Shown: positions 35,875 to 44,926 of the stretch, piece after piece
How positions within the stretch are numbered: position 1 is the stretch's first letter
How the letters are laid out: the number at the start of each line of letters is the position of its first letter
Notes under the pieces: model-generated
The model's database searches: none
What the model was told of the DNA's origin: nothing
The model's input: only the letters and a program-made list of their open reading frames with translations
From: CAZQKL01 sp964593895 [NCBI: uncultured bacterium]
GTDB taxonomy: Bacteria > DYJV01
Direction of reading: 5' to 3'
Assembly: GCA_964593895.1 (NCBI GenBank)
Contig: CAZQKL010000002.1
Location: forward strand, 1 to 48,290
DNA length: 48,290 nt
Translations under genes and position numbers: made by a program

Positions 35875-37624
35875 AATCTCCCACTATCTCCTTAATATTT
35901 TCCAGTTCTTTTTTTATTTCCTCAATCTTTTTTTCAACATCTATTGTGACATTTAATATATTTTTTATATCAGCTTCATTCAGTCTGTTTATCTCTTCTG
36001 GAAATTTTACATCTTTTTTTAAATTATCAATAAATTCTTCACAACTATTTATAAATTTCTGAATATCCTTAAATAAAGAATAAACATTTTCTTCATATTC
36101 ATTAAGTTCAGTTAAAATTTTATCAAGTCTATTTGAATATTCAACTCCCTGTTTTACAATATTGTAATTATTTTCAATTAATTTTCTTATATTTTCTACA
36201 AAATCGTTTATAGTTTGAGCAAGCTTTTTAATTTCATCAGCTACTACTGAAAATCCTGAACCACTTTCCCCACTTTTTATTGATTCAATAGCTGCATTCA
36301 CACTTAAAAGATTTATTTGAGATGAAATATCTGTAATAAAATCTAAAAAATTTTTAATTTCCTGCGAATTTCTATTAATTTCTTTAAATGTTACATTAGA
36401 AATTTTTGAAATTTCAAATCCCTCTTCTGAAAGATTTTTTAATTTTTCAATTAAATTTAAATTTTCCTGAAATTCTCTTTTTAAAATTTCTATAGAATTT
36501 TTTTGATTATCAAGTTGTGAGTTAATTAAATTACAAGAATTTGATAGCTTACTTGAATTTGATTTAATACTTTCAATATTTGAATAAAGTTTATTAAAAT
36601 CATTTTTAATATTTGAAAACTTTTCACTTCCATTTTTGGTTTTATCATAAATACTTAAAAAATTCTTTCTCAATCTATCAAAAAAACTATTTAATTTTTC
36701 AACAATATTGTAAATTTCATCTTTTGAAAAATATTTAATCTCTTTTAATTTAAATTTCCCAGCTTCAATTTCAGAAATCATATTGTCTAAAAATTTTATT
36801 GGATTAATAATAACATTTGAGAGTAGAATTGAAATAATCAAACAGAAAATAAAAGTTCCTATGAGGATAAACAAAAATAGAAAATTATTTTCCTTTTTAA
36901 ATTTAACAAAAAAAGATATATCATAAAAAATTGTTAATTTAACAGGGTCTCCTATCAAAGTATTTCCAATAATAATTGGAATTTTTTTAAAATATTTATT
37001 TTTTTCAATTTTTGAGGAAATTGAATTTTTATTTGTTGAAATTTTCACAGGTAAATCTAAAGCATAGTATAATGCATTTATATAATTTCTGTCTAAAACT
37101 CTGATTAATGCAATGTAACTGTAAATTTTTTTTGCAAATTCAGTTCCTATGTATAAAGGAACTGTAACTATGAAGTAAATTTTATTATTATAATCAAGAT
37201 AAAAATACTCTGGCTTTTTCTTAAAAATAGATGTTGGCAAATTTATAAAATTATTTTCTGTTGTTAAAATAAGTTTTTTTTCTGAGGAGTAGATTTGGAG
37301 TAATGTGGAATTTAAATTTCTTTTAAAATTTAACAATTTCTTTTTTGCAACTTCAGGTTCTTGATAAACAAGATATGTGTTTACAATATTTAAGATTAAT
37401 TTGTTTGTTGAGAGTTGTTCTGCTAATGATAAAAATTGAGAATAACTTTTTCTAAAATAGTATTGTGCATACTTTTTTTTCTGAATTATCTCTTTATTAA
37501 ACTTTTCACTAACATTTATTTGAGTTGAATGTACCACAAAATAAACGATGAATACTGTTGGAAGATACAAGAAAATTAAAAGTAGAAAAAAAATTCTTTT
37601 ACGGATAGTTAAGTTTAATCTCAT
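35849..37624 (-). CDS. Methyl-accepting chemotaxis protein
   Basis: A 591-residue chemoreceptor. A first membrane helix (about 9-30) is followed by a periplasmic sensor domain of about 210 residues, a second helix (about 242-268), HAMP (about 269-325) and a signalling coiled coil whose tip reads DISSQINLLSVNAAIESIKSGE with the conserved GFSVVADEIKKLA. It lacks a C-terminal CheR/CheB-tethering pentapeptide. The only kinase in view is the cheA at 26347; no flagellar or pilus genes are present, so its output is unknown. No Shine-Dalgarno is evident. Confidence 0.9.
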   Translation of the reverse strand: MRLNLTIRKRIFFLLLIFLYLPTVFIVYFVVHSTQINVSEKFNKEIIQKKKYAQYYFRKSYSQFLSLAEQLSTNKLILNIVNTYLVYQEPEVAKKKLLNFKRNLNSTLLQIYSSEKKLILTTENNFINLPTSIFKKKPEYFYLDYNNKIYFIVTVPLYIGTEFAKKIYSYIALIRVLDRNYINALYYALDLPVKISTNKNSISSKIEKNKYFKKIPIIIGNTLIGDPVKLTIFYDISFFVKFKKENNFLFLFILIGTFIFCLIISILLSNVIINPIKFLDNMISEIEAGKFKLKEIKYFSKDEIYNIVEKLNSFFDRLRKNFLSIYDKTKNGSEKFSNIKNDFNKLYSNIESIKSNSSKLSNSCNLINSQLDNQKNSIEILKREFQENLNLIEKLKNLSEEGFEISKISNVTFKEINRNSQEIKNFLDFITDISSQINLLSVNAAIESIKSGESGSGFSVVADEIKKLAQTINDFVENIRKLIENNYNIVKQGVEYSNRLDKILTELNEYEENVYSLFKDIQKFINSCEEFIDNLKKDVKFPEEINRLNEADIKNILNVTIDVEKKIEEIKKELENIKEIVGDYVEKKTDI

Positions 37625-37657
37625 ATTGAAAGAAAAGTAAAATATTTTTTTTAATTT

Positions 37658-37679
37658 TTCAAGAAAAAAATATCTTGAA
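37658..37679. promoter_or_regulatory. Inverted repeat between mcp and lysA (operator candidate)
   Basis: TTCAAGA (37658-37664) and TCTTGAA (37673-37679) make perfect 7-base arms around 8 bases. The right arm overlaps TTGAAT (37675-37680), a -35 candidate for lysA; the left overlaps minus-strand TTGAAA (37662-37657), a -35 candidate for the chemoreceptor. Confidence 0.45.
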
Positions 37680-37694
37680 TTAACAAACTCTACT

Positions 37695-37705
37695 TGTTAT
37701 ATAAT
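37695..37705 (+). promoter_or_regulatory. Extended -10 of lysA at the start codon
   Basis: TG-T-TATATA (37695-37703) and an overlapping perfect TATAAT (37700-37705) lie directly before the ATG at 37710. Transcription would start at or next to the ATG. A -35-like TTGAAT lies at 37675-37680. No Shine-Dalgarno fits, so a leaderless mRNA is likely. Confidence 0.6.
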
Positions 37706-37709
37706 CTGT

Positions 37710-38966
37710 ATGGACGAGTTCAAATATGTAAATGAAAAGTTATTCTGTGAAAATGTAAATATTGAAGATATTGTGAAAAAAGTTGGGACCCCATGTTATA
37801 TTTACAGCTTTGAAACCTTAAAAAGGCATTTTACTGTTTTTGATAATTCTTTTAAAAAAATTACTCATCTCACATGCTATTCTGTTAAAGCAAACTCAAA
37901 TCTGTCAATATTAAATATTTTTAAAAATCTTGGAAGTGGATTTGATATTGTTTCAGGAGGAGAACTCTACAGAACTTTAAAAATTGGTGCAGACCCAAAA
38001 AAAATTGTATATTCAGGAGTTGGGAAAACTCCTGAAGAAATTGAATATGGTTTATCAAAAGGAATCTTAATGTTTAATGTGGAAAGCTTTGATGAGCTTT
38101 TTACAATAAATGAAATCGGGAAAAAACTTAATAAAAAAGCACCTGTTTCTTTAAGGGTTAATCCAGATGTTGACCCTAAAACCCATGCATACATATCAAC
38201 AGGATTAAAAGAAAATAAATTTGGAATTGATATAAAAGAAGCAATCTCATGGTATAAGGAAGCAAAAAATTTGAAATATATAGAAATTGTTGGGGTTGAC
38301 TGTCATATTGGCTCACAGTTAACTCAGATATCACCATTTATTGATGCAATAAAAAGGGTAAAAAAATTAATAAATTCTTTAAATGAGCTTAATATCAAAT
38401 TAAAATATTTTGACATTGGCGGAGGACTTGGTGTTAGATACAAAAATGAAGTTCCTCCAACTCCAGAAGAGTATGCTGAAAAGATAATTAATGAAGTTAA
38501 AGATTTAAATTTAATAATGATTTTTGAACCTGGAAGAGTTATTGTAGCAAATGCAGGAATTCTTGTTACAAAGATTTTATATTTTAAGGAAAATTCTGAT
38601 GGGAAAAATTTTGTAATAATTGATGCAGGAATGAATGACCTTATTAGACCTTCTCTTTACAAAGCTTATCAAGAAATTATTCCAGTTGATAAAAATAACG
38701 TAAAAAAGATAAAAGCAGATGTTGTTGGACCAATTTGCGAATCAGGGGATTATCTTGCAAAAGATAGAGAAATATATGTTGGTCAAAAAGGTTCATACTT
38801 GGCAGTAAGAAGTGCTGGAGCATATGGATTTTCAATGAGTTCAAACTATAATTCAAGGCCAAGACCTGCTGAAGTGCTTGTAAAAGGAAGCAAATTTTAC
38901 ATAATAAGAGAAAGAGAATCTTATGAAGATTTAATTAGAAAAGAAAGAATAATAGAGGTTTTTTGA
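37710..38966 (+). CDS. lysA: Diaminopimelate decarboxylase
   Basis: A 418-residue PLP enzyme making lysine from meso-diaminopimelate. The PLP lysine is in CYSVKAN, with GFDIVSGGEL, DCHIGSQL, GGGLGVRY, FEPGR, GPICESGD and the late AGAYGFSMSSNYN segments. It leads a run with dapF, dapA and dapB, giving four steps of lysine and peptidoglycan precursor synthesis. The start is set by an ATG immediately downstream of a -10 box. Confidence 0.96.
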   Translation: MDEFKYVNEKLFCENVNIEDIVKKVGTPCYIYSFETLKRHFTVFDNSFKKITHLTCYSVKANSNLSILNIFKNLGSGFDIVSGGELYRTLKIGADPKKIVYSGVGKTPEEIEYGLSKGILMFNVESFDELFTINEIGKKLNKKAPVSLRVNPDVDPKTHAYISTGLKENKFGIDIKEAISWYKEAKNLKYIEIVGVDCHIGSQLTQISPFIDAIKRVKKLINSLNELNIKLKYFDIGGGLGVRYKNEVPPTPEEYAEKIINEVKDLNLIMIFEPGRVIVANAGILVTKILYFKENSDGKNFVIIDAGMNDLIRPSLYKAYQEIIPVDKNNVKKIKADVVGPICESGDYLAKDREIYVGQKGSYLAVRSAGAYGFSMSSNYNSRPRPAEVLVKGSKFYIIRERESYEDLIRKERIIEVF

Positions 38967-39799
38967 TGAATATTGAAAAAATAAAAATTACAAAAATGAA
39001 TGGAAGTGGCAATGATTTTATAATAATTAATAACATGGACAAAAGCATTTCAGCAGAAGAATTTAGAAAATATGTTCCTTTAATCTGCAGAAGGAAATTA
39101 TCTGTTGGAGCAGATGGAGTGATAATAATAGAGCCATCAACTAAATGTGATTTTAAATGGCGATTTTTTAATTCAGATGGCTCAGAAGCTGAAATGTGTG
39201 GAAATGGTTCAAGATGTGCTGCGAAATTTGCATATTTAGAAGGGATTTCTGGTAGAAAATTAAAATTTGAAACTCTTGCAGGGATTATTGAAGCAGAAGT
39301 TAAAGATGAAACTGTAAAAGTTTTAATAACAAAACCTTACGATATAAAACTTGATTATGAAATTGTTATTGAAGATAGAAAATATTTTATTTCAAGCATA
39401 AATACTGGAGTGCCACATGTGGTAAAATTTGTTAAAGAGCTTGAAAATTATGATGTAAAAAAGATGGGAAAACTAATAAGAAATCATCAAATTTTCCAGC
39501 CAAATGGCACAAATGTAAATTTTGTTACATGTGAAGGGAAAAATACTTTAAAAATAAGAACCTATGAAAGAGGAGTTGAAGATGAGACTTTAAGCTGTGG
39601 AACAGGCTCTGTTGCATCAGCACTGATTTCATATTTAAAAGGATTTGTAAATAAACCAGTTTATGTAAAAAATATGGGTGGAGAAACATTAATTATTGAT
39701 TTTATTGAAGAAAATGGCGAATTTAAAAAAGTTTATCTTGAAGGTGATGCAAGATTAGTTTTTAAGGGAAACCTATGTTATGACTCAATTAAACCCTAA
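38966..39799 (+). CDS. dapF: Diaminopimelate epimerase
   Basis: About 277 residues. It interconverts LL- and meso-diaminopimelate through two catalytic cysteines: the first in MCGNGSRC and the second in LSCGTGSVA, with MNGSGNDF at the N-terminus. The ATG at 38966 is preferred over TTG at 38963, as GAGGT lies 5 bases before it. It shares one base with the lysA stop (TGATG). Confidence 0.96.
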   Translation: MNIEKIKITKMNGSGNDFIIINNMDKSISAEEFRKYVPLICRRKLSVGADGVIIIEPSTKCDFKWRFFNSDGSEAEMCGNGSRCAAKFAYLEGISGRKLKFETLAGIIEAEVKDETVKVLITKPYDIKLDYEIVIEDRKYFISSINTGVPHVVKFVKELENYDVKKMGKLIRNHQIFQPNGTNVNFVTCEGKNTLKIRTYERGVEDETLSCGTGSVASALISYLKGFVNKPVYVKNMGGETLIIDFIEENGEFKKVYLEGDARLVFKGNLCYDSIKP

Positions 39800-41057
39800 T
39801 TTTAATGAAAAAATACGAGACTTAGAACTTCTTCAGCGTCTTAGTGATTTATTAACAATTACTGACTTACCAATAGAGGAAAAATTACAGAAAGTTGTTG
39901 ATATTATTGCTGATGCAATTGGAGTAAAAAAATGTTCTCTTGTTTTGTATGATGAAAAAGATAAGAAATTTAAAATAGTTGCTGCTAAAGGCATAAACCT
40001 TCCAAAAGAAAAATTAAAAGAGATAGACCCATTAAAACAGAGTAAAATAATAAGTCTTGTAGTTGAAACCAAAAAACCAATTATTGTTAAATCTTATGAA
40101 GATATGGTAAAATTGGGGTTAAAACCCAAAAAAAAATATGAAGTTCAATCATTTATCTCCACTCCATTAATTGTTTCTAACAATAAATTTTTAGGAGTAA
40201 TTAATTTAACTGACCCTGTAAATGGAAAACCATTTACAATAGAAGATGAAAAAACAATTTATATTCTTAGTAATCATCTTGCAGTAACAGTTGAAAATAC
40301 AAAATTAAGTGAAGAAGTAATAAAAAATAAGATAATAAAAGAACAGCTAAAACTTGCTGAAAAAATTCAGAAAAGTTTATTACCAAAGAATTTTCCTGAG
40401 ACAAAAGATGTTGAATTTTATGGAGTCTCAAAGCCCACTTTCAGAATTGGTGGAGATTATTTTGATGTTATTAGATTAAATGAAAATGAAATAGCATTTA
40501 TTTTAGCTGATGTGTCAGGAAAAGGAGTTCCTGCATCATTGATTATGACTTCATTTAGAAGTTATTTTCATGCAATTTTAAAAAGATATAAAAGGCCTGA
40601 AACTGTTTTAACAAAACTTAATAATTTAATGCTCAATGACCTTGAGGAAAACTCAATGTTTATCACATGTTTTTATGGAATTTATAACATAAAAAAGAAA
40701 GAACTAATCTATGGAAGTGCAGGTCATGAACCTGCTTTAATATATAAAGCAAATAGCAAAAAATTTAAATTTCTTGATACAATTGATACAATTTTGGGAG
40801 CTTTTAAAGACTATAAATTTTCATCACGAAGAAAAAAATTTCATAAAAATGATATTTTAATTGTATATTCTGATGGAGTTACTGATTTACATAAAGAAAT
40901 AAATGGAATTCAATTATTAAAAGAAAATGTAAAAAAATTCGCTGATAAATCAATAAAACAAATAATTAAAAATTTTATAAAAAGAATTGAGAAAATAATC
41001 ACAGAGCATGAACAATTTGATGATATAACAATTTTAGGAAAAAAAATAAAGAGGTGA
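39780..41057 (+). CDS. GAF-domain PP2C-type phosphatase (RsbU/SpoIIE-like)
   Basis: A 425-residue protein. An N-terminal GAF sensor domain (about 10-175) is followed by a short coiled linker and a SpoIIE/RsbU-type serine phosphatase (about 195-425) with GGDYFDVI, LADVSGKGVPASL, GSAGHEPAL, VYSDGVTD and a final FDDITIL metal-binding segment. Such phosphatases usually act on STAS-domain anti-anti-sigma proteins in partner-switching control, but none is in the window. Its gene sits inside the lysine pathway run, overlapping dapF by 20 bases and 4 bases before dapA. Confidence 0.9.
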   Translation: MTQLNPNFNEKIRDLELLQRLSDLLTITDLPIEEKLQKVVDIIADAIGVKKCSLVLYDEKDKKFKIVAAKGINLPKEKLKEIDPLKQSKIISLVVETKKPIIVKSYEDMVKLGLKPKKKYEVQSFISTPLIVSNNKFLGVINLTDPVNGKPFTIEDEKTIYILSNHLAVTVENTKLSEEVIKNKIIKEQLKLAEKIQKSLLPKNFPETKDVEFYGVSKPTFRIGGDYFDVIRLNENEIAFILADVSGKGVPASLIMTSFRSYFHAILKRYKRPETVLTKLNNLMLNDLEENSMFITCFYGIYNIKKKELIYGSAGHEPALIYKANSKKFKFLDTIDTILGAFKDYKFSSRRKKFHKNDILIVYSDGVTDLHKEINGIQLLKENVKKFADKSIKQIIKNFIKRIEKIITEHEQFDDITILGKKIKR

Positions 41058-41061
41058 TGCT

Positions 41062-41937
41062 ATGTTTAAAGGACCAATGACAGCAATAGTAACACCATTT
41101 AAAAACAACAAAATTGATGAAGAAGCTTTAAGAGAGCTTGTAAATTTTCAAATTGAAAATGGCATAATGGGAATTATTCCCTGCGGAACAACAGGAGAAA
41201 GTGCAACTTTATCTTATGAAGAGCATAAGAGAGTGATAAAAATTGTTATAGAAGAAGTTAATAAAAGAGTGCCAGTAATTGCTGGAACAGGTTCAAATAA
41301 TACTACTGAAGCAATTGAACTTACTCAATCTGCAAAAGAAATTGGAGCAGATGCAGCTCTATTAATAACCCCATACTATAACAAACCAACTCAAGAAGGG
41401 TTGTATGAACATTATAAAAAGATTGCAGAAACTGTAAATCTTCCACTTATTATGTATAATGTTCCTGGAAGAACCGCTGTTAATATGCTACCAGAAACAG
41501 TTGCAAAATTAGCTAAGATACCAAATATCATGGGAATAAAAGATGCTACTGGAAGTTTGAATACTTTAAGTGAAATGATAATGTTAACAGAAGGTGAAGA
41601 ATTCTATTTTCTTTCTGGTGATGATTTTATATACTATCCATTTTTATGTGTTGGTGGACATGGAGTAATTTCAGTTGTGGCAAATATTGCACCAAAACTT
41701 ATGAGAGAAGTTTATGAAGCTGTTAAAAATAATGATTTGGAAAAAGGGAAAAAATTACATCAAAAAGTTTATAAGCTTGCAAAAGCAATGTTTTTACAAA
41801 CAAATCCAATACCAGTTAAAAAAGCTCTATACTTAATGGGCAAAATAGAAGATGAAATAAGACTTCCTCTTGTAAGCATGAGTGGAGAACCTTTAAATAA
41901 ATTAAAAGAAATTTTAACATCAGAAGGGATAATTTAG
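41062..41937 (+). CDS. dapA: 4-hydroxy-tetrahydrodipicolinate synthase
   Basis: A 291-residue aldolase-fold enzyme joining pyruvate and aspartate semialdehyde. It has CGTTGES (substrate loop), the catalytic tyrosine in MYNVPGRT, the Schiff-base lysine in GIKDATG and LSGDDF. The ribosome-binding site GAGGTGATG is good. It is the committed step of the lysine branch and possibly feedback-controlled by lysine as in other bacteria. Confidence 0.96.
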   Translation: MFKGPMTAIVTPFKNNKIDEEALRELVNFQIENGIMGIIPCGTTGESATLSYEEHKRVIKIVIEEVNKRVPVIAGTGSNNTTEAIELTQSAKEIGADAALLITPYYNKPTQEGLYEHYKKIAETVNLPLIMYNVPGRTAVNMLPETVAKLAKIPNIMGIKDATGSLNTLSEMIMLTEGEEFYFLSGDDFIYYPFLCVGGHGVISVVANIAPKLMREVYEAVKNNDLEKGKKLHQKVYKLAKAMFLQTNPIPVKKALYLMGKIEDEIRLPLVSMSGEPLNKLKEILTSEGII

Positions 41938-41946
41938 GAGGCAAAT

Positions 41947-42744
41947 ATGATAAAGGTAATTGTTAATGGTGCAGCAGGAAGAATGGGTTCAACAAATGTG
42001 AGATTAATTATTGAAGATAATGAACTTGAACTTGTTGGGGCTGTTGAAAGAGAAGGATTTCCAGAAATGGATGCAGGGATTTGCGCAAATAAAGGTGAAA
42101 TTGGAGTTAAAATTGTTGATGATATAAATAAATTAAAAGGAATTGATGCTGATGTATTAGTTGATTTTACAACTCCAACTGCTACAATGAAAGCTGTAGA
42201 ATTTGCAGAAAAAAACAGATTAGCAATGGTAATTGGAACAACAGGCCTTAGTGAAGAAAATTTAAACAGAATAAAACAGGCAAGCAAAAATATTCCAATA
42301 GTCCAGTCACCTAACATGAGTGTTGGTGTAAATATTCTTTTTAAAATTTCAGAGATTGTTGCAAAAATAATTGGTAAAGATTATGATATTGAAATATTAG
42401 AAGCTCATCACAGATTTAAAAAAGATGCTCCAAGTGGGACAGCTGTCAAACTTGGAGAAATTGTCGCAAATGCAACAGGAAGAGATTATAAAAAAAGTGC
42501 AAAATTTGGAAGAAATGGAATAATTGGTGAAAGGACAAAAGATGAAATCGGAATGCAGGTAATTAGAGCTGGAGATATTGTTGGTGAGCATACTGTTATT
42601 TTTGGTGGAATTGGTGAAAGAATTGAACTTACCCATAGAGCCCATTCAAGAGAAAATTTTGCTCAAGGTGCAATGAGAGCTGTAAAATGGGTTGTAAATA
42701 AAAAACCTGGACTTTATTCTATGTTTGATGTCCTGGGACTATAA
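41947..42744 (+). CDS. dapB: 4-hydroxy-tetrahydrodipicolinate reductase
   Basis: A 265-residue NAD(P)H enzyme following DapA in the pathway. It has the dinucleotide site NGAAGRMG, FTTPTATMKA, GTTGLS, the catalytic EAHHRFKKDAPSGTA block and FAQGAMRAVKW. It starts nine bases after dapA with a good GGAGG site. Confidence 0.96.
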   Translation: MIKVIVNGAAGRMGSTNVRLIIEDNELELVGAVEREGFPEMDAGICANKGEIGVKIVDDINKLKGIDADVLVDFTTPTATMKAVEFAEKNRLAMVIGTTGLSEENLNRIKQASKNIPIVQSPNMSVGVNILFKISEIVAKIIGKDYDIEILEAHHRFKKDAPSGTAVKLGEIVANATGRDYKKSAKFGRNGIIGERTKDEIGMQVIRAGDIVGEHTVIFGGIGERIELTHRAHSRENFAQGAMRAVKWVVNKKPGLYSMFDVLGL

Positions 42745-42761
42745 AAGAAAGGTGGAGAAAA

Positions 42762-43514
42762 ATGAAAATTGTGCATTTTAATTACAAAAACTTGGAAAAT
42801 TTATACGGTTATTACGACATTGATAAAAATGGAATATGGCTTATAACTCAAGGTAAATTGTCAAAGGAGTTAATTCCCTTTAATGAAGTAAAAATCTTAC
42901 CTGTAAGCATTCCAACAAAAATAATTGCAGTTGGATTAAATTATAAAGACCATGCAGATGAAATGGATGTTAAGGTTCCTGAAGAACCAATTATTTTTAT
43001 GAAACCATCAACAAGCGTAATAGGTCATAAAGAGAAAATAATTCTTCCTAAAATATCAAAAAGAGTTGATTATGAAGGAGAACTTGCTGTGGTTATTGGT
43101 AAAAAATGTAAAAATATTGAACCTGAGGAAGTTGAAGATTATATTTTAGGTTATACCTGTTTTAACGATGTTACCGCAAGAGATTTACAAGCAAAAGATG
43201 TTCAATATACAAGGGCCAAAAGCTTTGACACATTTGCTCCTCTTGGACCTTGGATTGAAAATGAGGTAGACCCAACAAATCTTGAAATAAAAACATACTT
43301 AAATGACAGAGTAGTTCAACATTCAAATACAAAAAACATGGTCTTTGATGCGTTTTTTCTTGTATCTTACATTTCCAGAATTATGACTTTACTTCCTGGA
43401 GATATTATAGCAACAGGCACACCAAGTGGAGTTGGACCAATGCAAAATGGAGATGTTGTAAAAGTTGAAATAGAAGGAATTGGGACACTTGAAAATTATG
43501 CTGTTAGTGAATGA
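42762..43514 (+). CDS. Fumarylacetoacetate hydrolase-family protein
   Basis: A 250-residue FAH-family enzyme: VGLNYKDHADEM, FMKPSTSVIG, the metal-binding glutamates in DYEGELAVVIGK, FNDVTARDLQ, KSFDTFAPLGPW and GTPSGVGP. Family members hydrolyse or decarboxylate acylpyruvates; in bacteria many prove to be oxaloacetate decarboxylases or acylpyruvases. The substrate is not clear here. It follows dapB by 17 bases, and the operon gives no obvious catabolic partner. Confidence 0.88.
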   Translation: MKIVHFNYKNLENLYGYYDIDKNGIWLITQGKLSKELIPFNEVKILPVSIPTKIIAVGLNYKDHADEMDVKVPEEPIIFMKPSTSVIGHKEKIILPKISKRVDYEGELAVVIGKKCKNIEPEEVEDYILGYTCFNDVTARDLQAKDVQYTRAKSFDTFAPLGPWIENEVDPTNLEIKTYLNDRVVQHSNTKNMVFDAFFLVSYISRIMTLLPGDIIATGTPSGVGPMQNGDVVKVEIEGIGTLENYAVSE

Positions 43515-44926
43515 TAAATGTTTTATTAATTGGAAACACACAGTTAAAAGAATATTTTTCTAATGAATTTAATGTATTTACAATAAATGACGATTTTTTT
43601 TATCTCAAAGATTTTTGTAAAAAAAATAGAATTGATGCTATAGTTCAGGTTGAAAATTTATCAAAAAGAGAATTTTTTGCTGATATATCTCAGATACCCT
43701 GCCTAAAAATTTTCTGGGCAATTGATATTCATTTAAATTTTTATTGGCAAAAAGATTATTTTCAAAATTTTGATATAATTTTAACAAGTCAATTAAATTT
43801 TGTAAAAAAAATAAATAAAAAAGCAATCTGGCTTCCCTGGGGAATAGAAGATAAATTTATAAGTGAAAAATTTATTCCATTAAAAGAAAGAAAATTTAAA
43901 ATTTCTTTTGTTGGTTTAATTGATGAAAATAGAATAAAAAGGAAAAATATTATTGAAATATTAAAAAGAGAATTTGACATCTATATTGCTGGGGATACTT
44001 TAAAAAATAGATTACCTATTGAAAAAGTTCTTGAAATTTATAAAAATTCTTGGATTGTAATCAATGAATCAATAAATAGAGACATTAATTTCAGATATTT
44101 TGAAGCAACCTCTCAGGGAGCACTCCTTTACACTGAAAAAATATCAAATGGAGAAAATATCCTATTTTTAGAAAATTACGAATTTATATTGTATTCTCAA
44201 AAGGATTTAATTAAAAAATTAAAAGAACTTATAAATTTTCCAGAAAAAATTGAAAAAATTGCATATAGAGGTTACATAAAAACTTTAAATTTTCATAAGC
44301 TTTCTGATAGAGTAAAAGCTATTGAAAATATTATTAAAAAAAATTTAAAAAATTTTAAGGTTTACAAAAGTAATGTAAGTTTACCAATATTAAAAACAAC
44401 TTTGCGAGGAATTTGTGACAAAAAGTATATAAAAAGATTTTTTGAAATAAATGATGATGAAAAATTAAATTTATTACTTTTAAAAACAACTAATCCTCAA
44501 AAATTTCTAAATTCAGCAATTAAATTAACTAATGAACCATTAATAGAAATTAACTTAATTCCGCTTCTATTTGAAAATAGCTCAGAAAATCCAGAAGAAA
44601 TAATAAAAAAAATTTTAAAAATTTATAAAAAAAATTCCAGATTACTTCCAGATTATTTTGTTGGATATGAAAATATAGCAAATCAAAAAATTTTTTTTAC
44701 AAATTTTGAATTTTTATTTTACTTTTACAATAAATTTAAATCTATTTCGCAAAAGAATAAAAATTTAAACCTTGTGCTTGCCAAAATTTTAATGGAAAAT
44801 GAAAATTATGCATCTGCTCTACATTTTGTTTTAAATTTACACAGAGAATATCCACAGTATAAATATTTTTTAAAACTTCTTGAAGAGTGTCTTTATAAGA
44901 TTTATGCACTTGATTTTTTAAGATAA
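43511..44926 (+). CDS. CgeB-like glycosyltransferase with helical C-terminus
   Basis: A 471-residue protein whose first ~290 residues resemble CgeB-type GT-B glycosyltransferases: FWAIDIHLNFYW, LPWGIEDKF, a donor-binding C-terminal lobe with INESINRDINFRYFEATSQGALLYTE. The remaining ~180 residues are helical, possibly TPR-like, ending in a helix-rich ASALHFVLNLHREYPQY. Acceptor and donor are unknown. It overlaps FAH by 4 bases (ATGA) and the convergent glgP by 9 bases. With the UDP-sugar dehydrogenase it suggests surface glycosylation, which is inference. Confidence 0.75.
   Translation: MINVLLIGNTQLKEYFSNEFNVFTINDDFFYLKDFCKKNRIDAIVQVENLSKREFFADISQIPCLKIFWAIDIHLNFYWQKDYFQNFDIILTSQLNFVKKINKKAIWLPWGIEDKFISEKFIPLKERKFKISFVGLIDENRIKRKNIIEILKREFDIYIAGDTLKNRLPIEKVLEIYKNSWIVINESINRDINFRYFEATSQGALLYTEKISNGENILFLENYEFILYSQKDLIKKLKELINFPEKIEKIAYRGYIKTLNFHKLSDRVKAIENIIKKNLKNFKVYKSNVSLPILKTTLRGICDKKYIKRFFEINDDEKLNLLLLKTTNPQKFLNSAIKLTNEPLIEINLIPLLFENSSENPEEIIKKILKIYKKNSRLLPDYFVGYENIANQKIFFTNFEFLFYFYNKFKSISQKNKNLNLVLAKILMENENYASALHFVLNLHREYPQYKYFLKLLEECLYKIYALDFLR

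Noticed and set aside
41934-42317. 127-residue open frame on the minus strand opposite dapB
   Set aside because: dapB is intact and full length; the antisense frame has low-complexity composition and no ribosome-binding site.
44918-44926. Rho-independent terminator between the glycosyltransferase and glgP
   Set aside because: The genes overlap, and no G+C-rich stem followed by a T-run was seen.
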